Source of the DNA: Acetobacter conturbans
Lineage (GTDB): Bacteria > Pseudomonadota > Alphaproteobacteria > Acetobacterales > Acetobacteraceae
Direction of reading: 5' to 3'
NCBI RefSeq assembly: GCF_011516755.1
Contig: NZ_WOSY01000016.1
Location: 1 to 51,459 of the forward strand
Length of the DNA: 51,459 nt
The translations under genes and the position numbers were made by a program. The notes under the pieces are model-generated. The model saw nothing but the letters and a program-made list of their open reading frames with translations. It searched no databases and was not told where the DNA came from. Shown in pieces: positions 26,384 through 35,207 of this stretch (its first letter is position 1; every line of letters starts with the position of its first letter).

Positions 26384-29077
26384 TTACCCAAGCCGTGCCA
26401 GTGCAGCCTTCAGACGATCGCAATCACCCTGCTGTGTGACCAGACGTTCGCGGGTTTCTTCCACCACTTCCGGCTTGCCGCGAGCGATGAAATCAGGATT
26501 CCCCAGCTTGCGCGCGGTCTTCTCGATCTCGACTTCAGCTTTTGCCAGTTCTTTCGACAGCCGTGTCCGTTCAGCATCCAGATCGATCAGATCGGCCAGA
26601 GGCAGGACCAGTGTGGCTTCGTCGAGCACGGTCTGGGCCGAACCATGCGGCACATCGTTCTGAAGCGCCCCAATTTCGGAGACACGCGCCATGCGGCCGA
26701 TCGTCTCTTTCCAGCGGGAAGCCCGATCGATCGTGATAGGGGACGCGTCTTTCAGAAGCACTGGCGAGAGGCGCGAGGGCGGCACGTTCATCTCGGAGCG
26801 GACCGTGCGGATTTCCGTGATGAAACGGGTCAGCCAGTCGATTTCCGCGATGGCTTCTTCAGCACCGGACACGGACACCGGTGTCGGCCACGCCGCCGTC
26901 ATGAGTTCACCGCGCGGCCCAAAGCCGAACTCGTGCCACAGCGTGTCCGTCACGAAGGGCATGATCGGCTGGAGTAGGCGCAGGATCGTGTCCAGAACCC
27001 ATGCGGTCACTGCCCGCAGTTCCTTTGCCTCCGCCGTCTCCTCTCCCGAGAAGAGCGGTTTCGTGAGTTCCAGATGCCAGTCGCAGAAGCAGTTCCAGAT
27101 GAAGCGATAGCAGGCGCTCGCATATTCATCGAAACGATAGGCTTCGAGCGCGCTGGTCGCTTCCGTGACAGCTTTGGAGGTTTCGGAGATGATCCACCGT
27201 CCGAGCGGGCTTTGCACTGTCGCCGGATCGAACCCGGTGACAGGCTTGATGCCGTTCATTTCGCAGAAGCGCGCCGCATTCCAGAGCTTGGTTACAAAGG
27301 CACGGTGATCTTCGACACGTTTCGCGCCGAATTTCAGGTCACGGCCCACACCGGTCAGCGCGCAGATGGTGAAGCGCACCGCATCCGCACCATATTTATC
27401 GAGCAGTTCCAGCGGGTCGATGCCGTTGCCCTTGCTCTTCGACATCTTCTGGCCGCGCTCGTCGCGCACAAGGCCGTGGATGAAGACGGTATGGAACGGG
27501 GGCGCCTTCATGAAATGCAGCCCCATCATCATCATCCGGGCGACCCAGAAGAAGATGATGTCGAAGCCCGTGACCAGCACGTCTGTCGGATAATAGCGGG
27601 CGAGTTCCGGCGTCTTGTCCGGCCAGCCGAGCGTGGAAAAAGGCCACAGGGCGGAGGAGAACCACGTATCGAGAACGTCCTCGTCCCGGATCAGTGCGAT
27701 ATCCTCACCGTAATGGGTTTTCGCCTGTTGCTGGACGTCCGCATCGTCATAGCCGACGAACACTTCTCCATCCGGGCCGTACCATGCCGGAATACGGTGT
27801 CCCCACCAGAGTTGCCGGGAGATGCACCAGGGCTGGATGTCACGCATCCATGCGAAGAACGTGTTTTCCCACTGCTTCGGAACGAAGGTCACATCGCCTT
27901 TTTCGACTGCCTCGATGGCAGGACCGGCGAGCGTTGCGGCATCGCAGTACCACTGGGTCGTCAGGCGGGGCTCGACCACGGCTCCGCCACGCTCGGCGTG
28001 AGGCACCTGATGGGTGTGCGGTTCGATCTCGACGAGATAGCCGAGGCGTTCCAGTTCCGCGACGATGGTCTTGCGGGCTTCCTCACGCGACAGGCCGTCA
28101 AGGCTGCGGACAAAGGCGGGATCAGCCAGATCTTCAACGGTCTGAAGTTCCTCGCCGATGTCCGAAAGGGTTACGGCGGCCCCTTCGTCGAGCACGCAGA
28201 GCATCGGCAGGTTGTGCCGCTTGCCCACTTCAAAGTCATTGAAGTCATGAGCCGGGGTGATCTTGACGGCACCCGTACCTTTTTCCGGATCGGAATAGGT
28301 GTCGGCCACGATGGGAATACGGCGTCCCGTCAGGGGCAGGACGACCGAGCGGCCAACAAGCGCCTTGTAACGCTCATCCTCCGGATGCACGGCGACGGCG
28401 GTATCACCGAGCATCGTCTCAGGCCGCGTGGTGGCGACAACGATAAACTCGTCTTTCGCATCTGCGACGGGGTAACGGATGTGCCAGAGATTGCCGCGGA
28501 CTTCCTTATTTTCCACTTCCAGATCGGAAATGGCGGTGCGGAAATGCGGATCCCAGTTGACCAGCCGACGGTCACGATAAATCAGCTTCTCGCGGTACAG
28601 CGTGACAAACACTTCGCGCACGGCCTTCGAGAGACCGTCATCCATGGTGAAGCGTTCGCGTGACCAGTCGAGGGACGAGCCGAGACGACGGAGCTGTTGG
28701 GTGATGCCGCTGCCGGACTCGCCCTTCCATTTCCACACGCGCTCAAGAAATGCCTCGCGACCGAGTTCCTGACGGGTGGTCTTTTCGCCGGCAAGCTGTC
28801 GTTCGACGACCAACTGCGTGGCGATGCCTGCGTGGTCCGTGCCCGGCTGCCAGAGCGTGTCGCGGCCCTGCATCCGCCGCCAGCGGATAAGGGTATCCTG
28901 CAACGTCATGGTCAGGGCATGTCCCATATGGAGCGTGCCGGTGACGTTGGGAGGCGGGATCATGATGGTGAAAGGCGTTGCCTTGCTGTGCGGATCGGCG
29001 GCGAACCGTCCCTCAGTCTCCCAGGTTTCGTAGAGCTGGGCTTCGGTGTCGGCTGCCTGAAACGTTTTGCTGAGCAT
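26384..29077 (-). CDS. valS: Valyl-tRNA synthetase
   Basis: 897 residues, class I synthetase. HIGH-type motif HMGH at 50-53 (PPPNVTGTLHMGHAL), CP1 editing domain around 200-340 (VATTRPETMLGDTAVAVHPEDERY), KMSKS near 543-547, anticodon-binding domain around 620-770, and the C-terminal coiled-coil arm (LDAERTRLSKELAKAEVEIEKTARKLG near 830-860). The ATG at 29077 gives the family start (MLSKTF); TTG 29086 is less likely. It is last in the conserved alphaproteobacterial series pcm-tolC-popZ-valS. Confidence 0.97.
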   Translation of the reverse strand: MLSKTFQAADTEAQLYETWETEGRFAADPHSKATPFTIMIPPPNVTGTLHMGHALTMTLQDTLIRWRRMQGRDTLWQPGTDHAGIATQLVVERQLAGEKTTRQELGREAFLERVWKWKGESGSGITQQLRRLGSSLDWSRERFTMDDGLSKAVREVFVTLYREKLIYRDRRLVNWDPHFRTAISDLEVENKEVRGNLWHIRYPVADAKDEFIVVATTRPETMLGDTAVAVHPEDERYKALVGRSVVLPLTGRRIPIVADTYSDPEKGTGAVKITPAHDFNDFEVGKRHNLPMLCVLDEGAAVTLSDIGEELQTVEDLADPAFVRSLDGLSREEARKTIVAELERLGYLVEIEPHTHQVPHAERGGAVVEPRLTTQWYCDAATLAGPAIEAVEKGDVTFVPKQWENTFFAWMRDIQPWCISRQLWWGHRIPAWYGPDGEVFVGYDDADVQQQAKTHYGEDIALIRDEDVLDTWFSSALWPFSTLGWPDKTPELARYYPTDVLVTGFDIIFFWVARMMMMGLHFMKAPPFHTVFIHGLVRDERGQKMSKSKGNGIDPLELLDKYGADAVRFTICALTGVGRDLKFGAKRVEDHRAFVTKLWNAARFCEMNGIKPVTGFDPATVQSPLGRWIISETSKAVTEATSALEAYRFDEYASACYRFIWNCFCDWHLELTKPLFSGEETAEAKELRAVTAWVLDTILRLLQPIMPFVTDTLWHEFGFGPRGELMTAAWPTPVSVSGAEEAIAEIDWLTRFITEIRTVRSEMNVPPSRLSPVLLKDASPITIDRASRWKETIGRMARVSEIGALQNDVPHGSAQTVLDEATLVLPLADLIDLDAERTRLSKELAKAEVEIEKTARKLGNPDFIARGKPEVVEETRERLVTQQGDCDRLKAALARLG

Positions 29078-29107
29078 CGCTTTCAAACCAGATGAGAAAC
29101 GGGTTGA

Positions 29108-29143
29108 ACAAAAAGAAACGCAGCGACGGATACCGCGCTGCGT
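29108..29143 (-). terminator. Terminator after popZ
   Basis: ACGCAGCG and CGCTGCGT (29118-29125 with 29136-29143) form an 8-bp stem. On the minus strand the hairpin is followed by TTTCTTTTT. It separates popZ from valS, which then needs its own promoter within about 30 bp or depends on read-through. Confidence 0.7.
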
Positions 29144-29238
29144 CCCTTATTAACGCCTGAGGCGGCTTTCTGGCCAGTCACTTGAAACCCATTGCTAAGA
29201 ATAAGAAGCAGGGGATTCCCGGGCTGGACGCTGAACGA

Positions 29239-30126
29239 TCAGCGATCGCTCAGACGCTCGATCTCTTTCTGGACCGCCTGCTGGACGATGCCGGACAGGT
29301 GCTGATCAAGCCATTCCTTCAGGAACGCCCGCACTTCGTCGCGAACAATATCCTCAATCGTCAGGTTTCCACCGCGCGTGATAGCCACTCGTCTCTCCTT
29401 GTGTTCCACTGCCTGTTGACGACGCAGCATCTGCTGCAATGCGCCGAATGAATGCTCCGTAGCACCGACTGTCTGCTTGTCCAGAGCAATCTGCACAGGC
29501 GTCGGCACTTCGGCGTCGGACGCTCCGGTATAGCCGGGTGTCTCTGCCGCGTTATTGTTGTCGCTCATTCTGATCCTTGCCAGTTGTGTCGGAATACTTT
29601 CCACCGCCGCTTCACGCTTGGGTTCAGCGGCTTCGACCGGCGCAGTCTGTGCGACGGGTTCGGAAACAGGGACGGGAACTGCGGACGGCTGTTCCTGCGA
29701 TTCTGCATGAATGACCGGCTCTTCAGCCGCTGGCACCTCTTCAGGTGCAGCTTCGGGAGCGTGCGTTTCGGCGGCTTCGGGCTCCGGTGCTGCTTCCGCA
29801 ATCGGTTCAGCAGGAGAAGCGGAAGCTTCGACTACCGGTTCCGGTGTGACGGCAGCAGGCTGCTCGACGGGAGCTTCTTCTTCCGGGGGCGCCTGCATGG
29901 AAGCATCGAGCACCAGCACATCGTCATCCTCAGCCGGTGGCGGTTCATGCATCACAGGCTCGGCAGGCGTTTCATGGTGCTGCGGCTGGGCATCTGCTTC
30001 GGCTGCACTGGCGGCAGTCTGCGCCGCAGCATGGGCTTCCTTGCCTTCCTGCAGCATGCGACGGATTGACGTGAGCACCGTGTCGATCGAACCACCGCCG
30101 GGCTGTACGTCGTTTTCGTCTGTCAT
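29239..30126 (-). CDS. popZ: Polar organizing protein PopZ (DUF2497)
   Basis: 295 residues. An N-terminal amphipathic helix (SIDTVLTSIRRMLQEG, about 11-28) is followed by a long Pro/Glu/Ala-rich linker (about 40-200) and the conserved C-terminal oligomerisation helices, with TIEDIVRDEVRAFLKEWLDQHLSGIVQQAVQKEIERLSD at the end. This is the PopZ plan: partner-binding head, disordered acidic spacer, assembly tail. PopZ forms a polar microdomain that anchors the chromosome origin via ParB in Caulobacter. The linker looks longer than the Caulobacter one. tolC lies 24 bp upstream on the same strand, an order shared by many alphaproteobacteria. Confidence 0.85.
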   Translation of the reverse strand: MTDENDVQPGGGSIDTVLTSIRRMLQEGKEAHAAAQTAASAAEADAQPQHHETPAEPVMHEPPPAEDDDVLVLDASMQAPPEEEAPVEQPAAVTPEPVVEASASPAEPIAEAAPEPEAAETHAPEAAPEEVPAAEEPVIHAESQEQPSAVPVPVSEPVAQTAPVEAAEPKREAAVESIPTQLARIRMSDNNNAAETPGYTGASDAEVPTPVQIALDKQTVGATEHSFGALQQMLRRQQAVEHKERRVAITRGGNLTIEDIVRDEVRAFLKEWLDQHLSGIVQQAVQKEIERLSDR

Positions 30127-30150
30127 AAAATAAACCTTTCCACGCGACGC

Positions 30151-31602
30151 TTATCGCCCAGGCTGATCAAGAGCGTAATCATTCAGACCCCAGAGACGGT
30201 CTTTCACAGCGTCATAATAGGCCTTCTCATTATAAAGAGGCACGTTCAGGTGCAGATCAAGTGCCGTCAGGCGCCCGATTGCTGATGCCACGTTATAAGA
30301 GGCCGTCACCATGTTGCTCAGGCTCTGCACCAGTGCCACCTGCGCCTGAAGCAGGGTACTCTGCTGCTGCAGAACTTCCAGCGTCGTGCTCGTGCCGACA
30401 ATGGCCTGCCGCTCAACGCCGTCAAGCGCGACCAGTCCGGCATTGATGGCCGCACGATTGCTTTCAATGGCCGCCTTGTAGGACATCAGCCGCTGCCAGT
30501 TGGAGGCAGCCGCCTGCGCCGCCTTTCGACGCTGGACGTCCACTTCCCTGCCTGCTGACAAAGCCTGCTGCTTGGCCTGCCGGACGCCCGCATATTCTCC
30601 ACCGCCCTGATAGATGGGAACGGTGACATCCAGCGTCGCGTATTTGTCTTCGTTCCGCTGATTGTTCAGTTCCTGATTGACCATCTTCATGTAAGCGGCG
30701 GTCGCCGACACGGTCGGCATCAGAGCCGCCATCGCCACAGCCACCGAATCCTTCTGTGAGGCCTCGGTGAAGAGGGCATTGACGACGTCAGGATTGTTTT
30801 TCACCGACATCGCCACGGCCTCGGTCTGAGACTTCACGGGCAGGACAAGAGGCTGGGGCGGCACAAGATTCGGCGGCGGGGCCATGCCGACAACCTGCAT
30901 GTAGGTCGCCTGCGCGGTCTGGAGCGTCCCTTCAGATTGCTGGCGAGTCGCCTTGGCGCTGGCATAAGCCGCTTCCGCCTGAGCGACGTCGGTTCGCGTG
31001 ATCTCTCCGACGTGGAATCGCTCGTTCGTCGCCTTGAGCTGCTGCTCAAGAACACGTTCGTTGTTGATGTTGAGCTGAAGAAGCTGCTCGTCCTCGATCA
31101 CGCCGACATAGGCGTTCACGACATCCATGAACACCTGCTGCTCGGTGGAGATCAGCTTGGCGCGTTCCGCCATGACCTTGTTGACGGCCTGATGGGTCTG
31201 CGCCGTTGTCTTACCGCCCGTGTAGATGGGCTGCGTGATTGTGGCCTGAGCATCAAAGCCGAAGGTGCTGAACTTGCGCAAATATGCACCGGTCGTTTTC
31301 CCTGAATTAGGGTCGAATTCACCGGTGTAATTGTTCTCACCCTTGTAGTAGCTGGGATCGAACTGCCCCTTGATGGTGGGACGCCAGCCCGCCAGCGCGG
31401 TCGGCACATTTTCGTCCGTCGCACGGAGCGTTGCGCGCTCTTCCTGCAGGGTCGGGTTTGTCAGATAGGCGGCAGAGAGCGCTTCCTGCAACGTATGCGG
31501 GATGAAGCTCGGCTGGCCACTGCCGTCATACTTCTGGGCCAGAGCCGTCGAGCTGTACAGCAGGGCTGCCAGTCCCAAGCCGAAGCCACAGGAATGTTTC
31601 AT
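30151..31602 (-). CDS. tolC: TolC-family outer membrane efflux protein
   Basis: 483 residues with signal peptide 1-22 (ending STALA). Two OEP repeats follow, with heptad-rich helices (ERVLEQQLKATNERFHVGEITRTDVAQAEAAYASAKATRQQSEGTLQ) and the second-half counterpart (VGTSTTLEVLQQQSTLLQAQVALVQSLSNMVTASYNVASAIGRL). TolC trimers form the exit duct for tripartite efflux pumps and type I secretion. The HlyD-type adaptor at 38991-39947 could in principle use it, but that is inference. It precedes popZ in the same operon direction. Confidence 0.93.
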   Translation of the reverse strand: MKHSCGFGLGLAALLYSSTALAQKYDGSGQPSFIPHTLQEALSAAYLTNPTLQEERATLRATDENVPTALAGWRPTIKGQFDPSYYKGENNYTGEFDPNSGKTTGAYLRKFSTFGFDAQATITQPIYTGGKTTAQTHQAVNKVMAERAKLISTEQQVFMDVVNAYVGVIEDEQLLQLNINNERVLEQQLKATNERFHVGEITRTDVAQAEAAYASAKATRQQSEGTLQTAQATYMQVVGMAPPPNLVPPQPLVLPVKSQTEAVAMSVKNNPDVVNALFTEASQKDSVAVAMAALMPTVSATAAYMKMVNQELNNQRNEDKYATLDVTVPIYQGGGEYAGVRQAKQQALSAGREVDVQRRKAAQAAASNWQRLMSYKAAIESNRAAINAGLVALDGVERQAIVGTSTTLEVLQQQSTLLQAQVALVQSLSNMVTASYNVASAIGRLTALDLHLNVPLYNEKAYYDAVKDRLWGLNDYALDQPGR

Positions 31603-31748
31603 TTAACGTCTCTCTTTGCTGCCGCTTCCACACCGAAAGGGCGGAGTGAACGGCTTATGCCACGCTGGTTCGGCATTTTCTACCATCGAACTTAACAGCA
31701 GATTGCCGAAGTCGCCCGGAGACCCCGATCTTTCTTCAGAAAAGCGGT

Positions 31749-32486
31749 TCAGAATGCGAAAGCGGGAGTTTTTTCGAAAGCAGGCAACATCGGGGTGACA
31801 GCATCAAAGAAACGCCGAATGGACCAGTTTCCCGGGGCTTCCTGTTCCGCGAGAAAGGCCGAGGACGTGCCGTCAGGGGAGCGCAGCACGCCTGCCACGC
31901 GACCGCCTTCCGCGATCTGCGTGTTACAAAATGCGGGAATTTCGGCGATCGCGCCGCCGAAAATGATGAGATCGAACGGTGCATCCTGCTCATTGCCTTC
32001 GGTCAGCGCCCCCTTGCGCCAAACGAGCCCCGGTGCATGGCGCGCCGTATAGGCCTGCCCGGTTGTCAGCAGATCGTCTTCGTCCTCAAGAGCCACGACC
32101 TTCGCGCCCATCACCGAAATGACAGAGGCGAGATAGCCGGTGGCGGCACCCACCACGAGCACGCGCTGCTCGGGAACGATCTGTGCCATCTGCACAAGAC
32201 GGGCAACGATCATCGGTTGCAGAAGATAGCGGCCATGCCCCAGCGGAAGACTGCGATCCGCATAGGCGAGCAGTTCCTGTCCGACGGGGACAGCATCCTG
32301 ACGCGGCAGCTCACGCATGGCGGTAAGAACCCGCGGATCGTTCACTTCGACAGGCCGGACCTGATCATTGACCATCCGCAGCCTGGCATCGGTGAAATCG
32401 AGGCCTGACTGGAGTGTGGCCGCGGAACAATTGAGGGAAGGAGGGGCGATCACCGAGGTCCGGATCTGATCTGCAGTCTGGGTCAT
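31749..32486 (-). CDS. Protein-L-isoaspartate O-methyltransferase-like protein
   Basis: 245 residues. The plan is that of PCMT: DARLRMVNDQVRPVEVNDPRVLTAMRELPRQDAVP at about 33-67 and QPMIVARLVQMAQIVPEQRVLVVGAATGYLASVIS (SAM motif I) at about 90-125. The family repairs isoaspartyl residues using S-adenosylmethionine. Motif I is GAATG rather than the usual GxGxG/GTGSG, and the alphaproteobacterial tolC-linked members are divergent, so activity is uncertain. The N-terminal ~30 residues are unconserved. Divergent from tRNA-Cys. Confidence 0.8.
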   Translation of the reverse strand: MTQTADQIRTSVIAPPSLNCSAATLQSGLDFTDARLRMVNDQVRPVEVNDPRVLTAMRELPRQDAVPVGQELLAYADRSLPLGHGRYLLQPMIVARLVQMAQIVPEQRVLVVGAATGYLASVISVMGAKVVALEDEDDLLTTGQAYTARHAPGLVWRKGALTEGNEQDAPFDLIIFGGAIAEIPAFCNTQIAEGGRVAGVLRSPDGTSSAFLAEQEAPGNWSIRRFFDAVTPMLPAFEKTPAFAF

Positions 32487-32656
32487 GGAGCATCCCGCAA
32501 AAATGTCTGCTGTCCGGAAGCATCGGAAATCACCCGGAACGTCTCTCTTATGGAAAACGCCCTATGTCCGTCTGCGTCAACCGTGGGGGAGGCAAAAGAA
32601 CGTCATCGGTGGCTTGACCTGTGCCGAGACGTGAGAGATACAGCGCTATCCGGTGA

Positions 32657-32730
32657 GGTCCGGTGGCAGAATGGTGATGTAGCGGACTGCAAATCCGCGT
32701 ATGTGGGTTCGATTCCCGCCCGGACCTCCA
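32657..32730 (+). tRNA. tRNA-Cys (GCA)
   Basis: 74 nt. Acceptor arms GGTCCGG and CCGGACC pair fully; the discriminator is T, expected for Cys, and CCA is encoded (32728-32730). Anticodon loop CTGCAAA gives GCA; the T-loop is GTTCGATTC. The region just downstream carries mobile-element debris, which suits its use as an integration site. Confidence 0.96.
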
Positions 32731-32800
32731 GACGACTTCGTGAATGGCAGTTGCCCGTCGTTTTCGTCCGCGGTTTTTCAATTCCCAAAATTTGGTCTTA

Positions 32801-32941
32801 GAGGCGTTTCAAAAGCTCTCTGCTGCGTGCAATCGCCCCTGAGGGTAGGCACGACCGACGTGGCTTTTTGAGCACTGAAGCGAAGCGGCCATGCAGGCCG
32901 TGAGCATCGGATCATTAGCAGAGAGCTTTTGAAATAGGCTC
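32801..32941. mobile_element. MITE-like element with IS5-type features
   Basis: 141 bp bounded by imperfect terminal inverted repeats of 24-25 bp: left GAGGCG plus TTTCAAAAGCTCTCTGCT, right the complement of GAGCCTA plus the same 18-bp core. It is flanked on both sides by TTA (32798-32800, 32942-32944), a 3-bp target duplication of the kind made by some IS5-family elements. It has no coding capacity. An internal CGGCC/GGCCG hairpin lies near the right end. It is either a non-autonomous element or an IS collapsed by internal deletion. It sits at the 3' end of the integrase remnant. Confidence 0.75.
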
Positions 32942-33150
32942 TTACAGATGCAAGCCGCGTCACTGCCTGCTGCGTCAGGCGTTTCTGGTCAAATGCACGG
33001 GTATAGCGCGCAATCTCTGACAGATTTTTGTGACCTGTAATCGCCGCAATCTGGGGACTGTGCAGCCTGCTTCCGTCAGCCCGTGAGTGGACAAGCCTGC
33101 ATCCCGGGCCCAGTCACGCTTCAATTCACCATAGTAACAGGTCCTAAGCC
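32942..33150 (-). pseudogene. Decayed tyrosine recombinase (integrase) C-terminus
   Basis: On the minus strand one frame reads RDWARDAGLSTHGL, then TEAGCTVP; a shift of one base then gives QIAAITGHKNLSEIARYTRAFDQK. These are the R-box and HxxR/Tyr end of phage or island integrases (usual order: DAGLSTHGLRKAACRRLAEAGCTVPQIAAITGHK). About nine codons between HGL and EAGC are missing and a frameshift follows VP. The MITE cuts the 3' end, and the upstream 90 bp to 33220 hold no further match that I trust. It sits next to tRNA-Cys with its C-terminus toward it, consistent with a lost island. Confidence 0.8.
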
Positions 33151-33220
33151 TAAACGAATAACGTTTCGTTCCGGCCCGGATCTCCCGTCGCTTCCCGAAG
33201 TTGAAGCAACCAGCCTCATA

Positions 33221-34207
33221 TTATGCCTGTTTGCGTGCTTTCAGATTCATTGCCAGAGCGCAGGCTGCCCCGAAAAGACCCGGCTCCGGATGTTGAATCA
33301 TCCGCACTGGGATTTTCCGCATCACCGTTTCAAAACGCCCCTTGGCGACGAACCGATGGCCGAAATCGGATGCGGGAAGAATGTCCATAAGCCTTTTGCC
33401 AAGGCCGCCGGCGATGACTATGCCCGTTGCTCCATGCGCCAGAGCCATGTCTCCGGCAAAGGAGCCGAGCGCCTGACAGAAACGCGCCATGCCTTGCGTG
33501 GCGATTCGGTCATGCCCTTCCAAGGCAAGCGTCCAGAGCTGTTTATCCGAGAGAATGCGATTCGCTTCGCCGCAGTCTTCGGCCAGTTGTGCACAGATCG
33601 GGATGATCCCCGGCCCGCAAATGACGCGCTCCGCAGAGACCCGGCCATGAAGAGTCCGCAGTCGCGCCATGAGGCGGTCCTCGAATTCGTCACAGGGGCT
33701 GAAGCCGATATGGCCGCCTTCCGCTCCGGAAACCCAGGTTTCGTTCTGCCGACGGATGATGATCGCGGTGCCCAGTCCGGTGCCCGGCCCGATGGTGAGG
33801 ATGGTGCCTTCCTCCGGGAGGGGGCGGTCGGGGCCGGAGAGATAGGGCTGATGGTTGATGTCCAGATGAGCCACCGCATAGGCGACTGCTTCGAAGTCGT
33901 TCAGCAGAAGCGTGTCTTCGACGCCCAGCTGGGCCGGCAGTTCGGCCCTGACGATGGTCCAGGGGTTGTTGGCCATGACGAGGACATCGTCATGAACCGG
34001 GCAGGCGACAGCCAGCGCCGCGTGTTTGGGAAGAGAGGGACGACCCAGATGCTCGCGGAAATTGTTCCAGGCGCTTGCGAGCGTATCGTGCGCGGCCACG
34101 TTGACGATGTGAGGGGGCGCGACCGAAATGACGTGCCCGTTCTCCACAGTCGCGATGGCGAAGCGTGCATGAGTCCCGCCGATATCGGCGACAACAACTT
34201 CTTCCAT
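33221..34207 (-). CDS. glk: Glucokinase
   Basis: 328 residues. ROK-unrelated, proteobacterial Glk type: phosphate-binding VVVADIGGTHARFA at 4-17, ALAVACPVH near 60, substrate Asn/Asp in NNPWTI and LLNDFEAVAYAV around 90-110, GPGTGLGTAII around 145 and GSEGGHIGF-like GAEGGHIGFSP near 165. It phosphorylates glucose for the pentose-phosphate and Entner-Doudoroff routes; in acetic acid bacteria most glucose is oxidised in the periplasm, so this serves the cytoplasmic share. The ATG at 34207 is preferred over upstream starts for family fit. It lies 41 bp downstream of the SDR gene. Confidence 0.95.
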   Translation of the reverse strand: MEEVVVADIGGTHARFAIATVENGHVISVAPPHIVNVAAHDTLASAWNNFREHLGRPSLPKHAALAVACPVHDDVLVMANNPWTIVRAELPAQLGVEDTLLLNDFEAVAYAVAHLDINHQPYLSGPDRPLPEEGTILTIGPGTGLGTAIIIRRQNETWVSGAEGGHIGFSPCDEFEDRLMARLRTLHGRVSAERVICGPGIIPICAQLAEDCGEANRILSDKQLWTLALEGHDRIATQGMARFCQALGSFAGDMALAHGATGIVIAGGLGKRLMDILPASDFGHRFVAKGRFETVMRKIPVRMIQHPEPGLFGAACALAMNLKARKQA

Positions 34208-34248
34208 GGGTTCCGTTCTCCGGCTTTCCACTTATGAACGAGAATATC

Positions 34249-35121
34249 TCAACGTGGTTTCTGGTCTGCGCTGATGCGGGACATGATCGCTTCCCGCAAG
34301 GGGCGAGGGGTGAACTTGTCGATGAGGCGCAGGACGCGGAAAGGCCACGGGAAAATCACTTCCGCCCGGTTTTCCGTAATGGCGCTGATAATGTGTCGGG
34401 CCGCATTTTCCGGTGTGACGAGAAACGGGCGCGGCCCCACGATACGGCGACTCATGGCCGTATCGACGAATCCGGGGGCGATGAGGGAGACGCGCACACC
34501 CAGAGGGGCAAGCGCGATACGGGCTGAACTCGCGAATCGCGCCAGACCCGCCTTCGAGCCACCATATCCTGCGGCAAAAGGCAGGTCGTGAAAGGCTGCG
34601 ACCGAGCCGACCAGCGCGATGGCGCCCCCGCCACGGGCCTGCATTCTCTCCGCCGCCGCCATCGTGAGCGCGGCTGGGGTGGCATAATTCACCAGCCCGA
34701 GTTCAAGAACCATTTCAGGTTGTTCCGTCTTTTCGGACGTTTTCTTCATGTCCGAAAGACCGGCGCAAAGAATGACCGTGTCGCAAGGCGTGGCCTCATC
34801 GTCCGCTCGCAGGGCGATAATCGCAGCCTTACCGTCCGCAAGGTCTATTTCCCTGGTCAGGACATGAGCCCTGCATTCTCGGCAGGCAGCGGCCGTTTCC
34901 TGCAGGCGCTGGGCGTTGCGGCCCCACAGAACAAGCGTGACACCCGGCGCGGCATAAAGGAGGGCAAGCGCGCGCCCGATGCCCCCGGAGGCTCCCGTGA
35001 TGAGAATGCAACCCGTTCGCGAGACGTCGCGGCTTGTGGTTGGATCGCTCCTGAGAGATGAAGAGTCAGGGCGTCGGATCAGCGAGTTGCGTCGTATCTC
35101 ATTGGCAGCGGTTTCGTTCAA
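34249..35121 (-). CDS. Short-chain dehydrogenase/reductase
   Basis: 290 residues. Rossmann NAD(P) motif TGASGGIG at 42-49, NAG-equivalent LCAGLSD near 118, catalytic Ser in ALVGSVAAF and YGGSK (YxxxK) near 185-189, PGFVDTAMS near 212. The first ~35 residues are unconserved. The only starts before the nucleotide site are TTG 35121, preceded by GGGA, or rare codons. The C-terminal FPWPFRVLRLIDKFTPRPLREAIM resembles the DltE-like/hydroxysteroid-type SDRs. The substrate is unknown. Divergent from the acetyltransferase-like gene. Confidence 0.85.
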   Translation of the reverse strand: MNETAANEIRRNSLIRRPDSSSLRSDPTTSRDVSRTGCILITGASGGIGRALALLYAAPGVTLVLWGRNAQRLQETAAACRECRAHVLTREIDLADGKAAIIALRADDEATPCDTVILCAGLSDMKKTSEKTEQPEMVLELGLVNYATPAALTMAAAERMQARGGGAIALVGSVAAFHDLPFAAGYGGSKAGLARFASSARIALAPLGVRVSLIAPGFVDTAMSRRIVGPRPFLVTPENAARHIISAITENRAEVIFPWPFRVLRLIDKFTPRPLREAIMSRISADQKPR

Positions 35122-35207
35122 CGGTATGTCCCATGCCCTTCAAGCACCGAATCACGCGGGTGCGATTTACAGTTTCGCGCGGAACCGCGTGTTTGCAGGG
35201 AGAGTTC

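Noticed and set aside
27074..28663. 529-residue plus-strand frame opposite valS
   Set aside because: Antisense shadow of valS; residue content typical of such frames.
32731..33220. Second copy of the tRNA-Cys 3' end as attachment site
   Set aside because: I looked for a repeat of the T-arm and acceptor end in the region and found none, so no attR/attL pair can be claimed.
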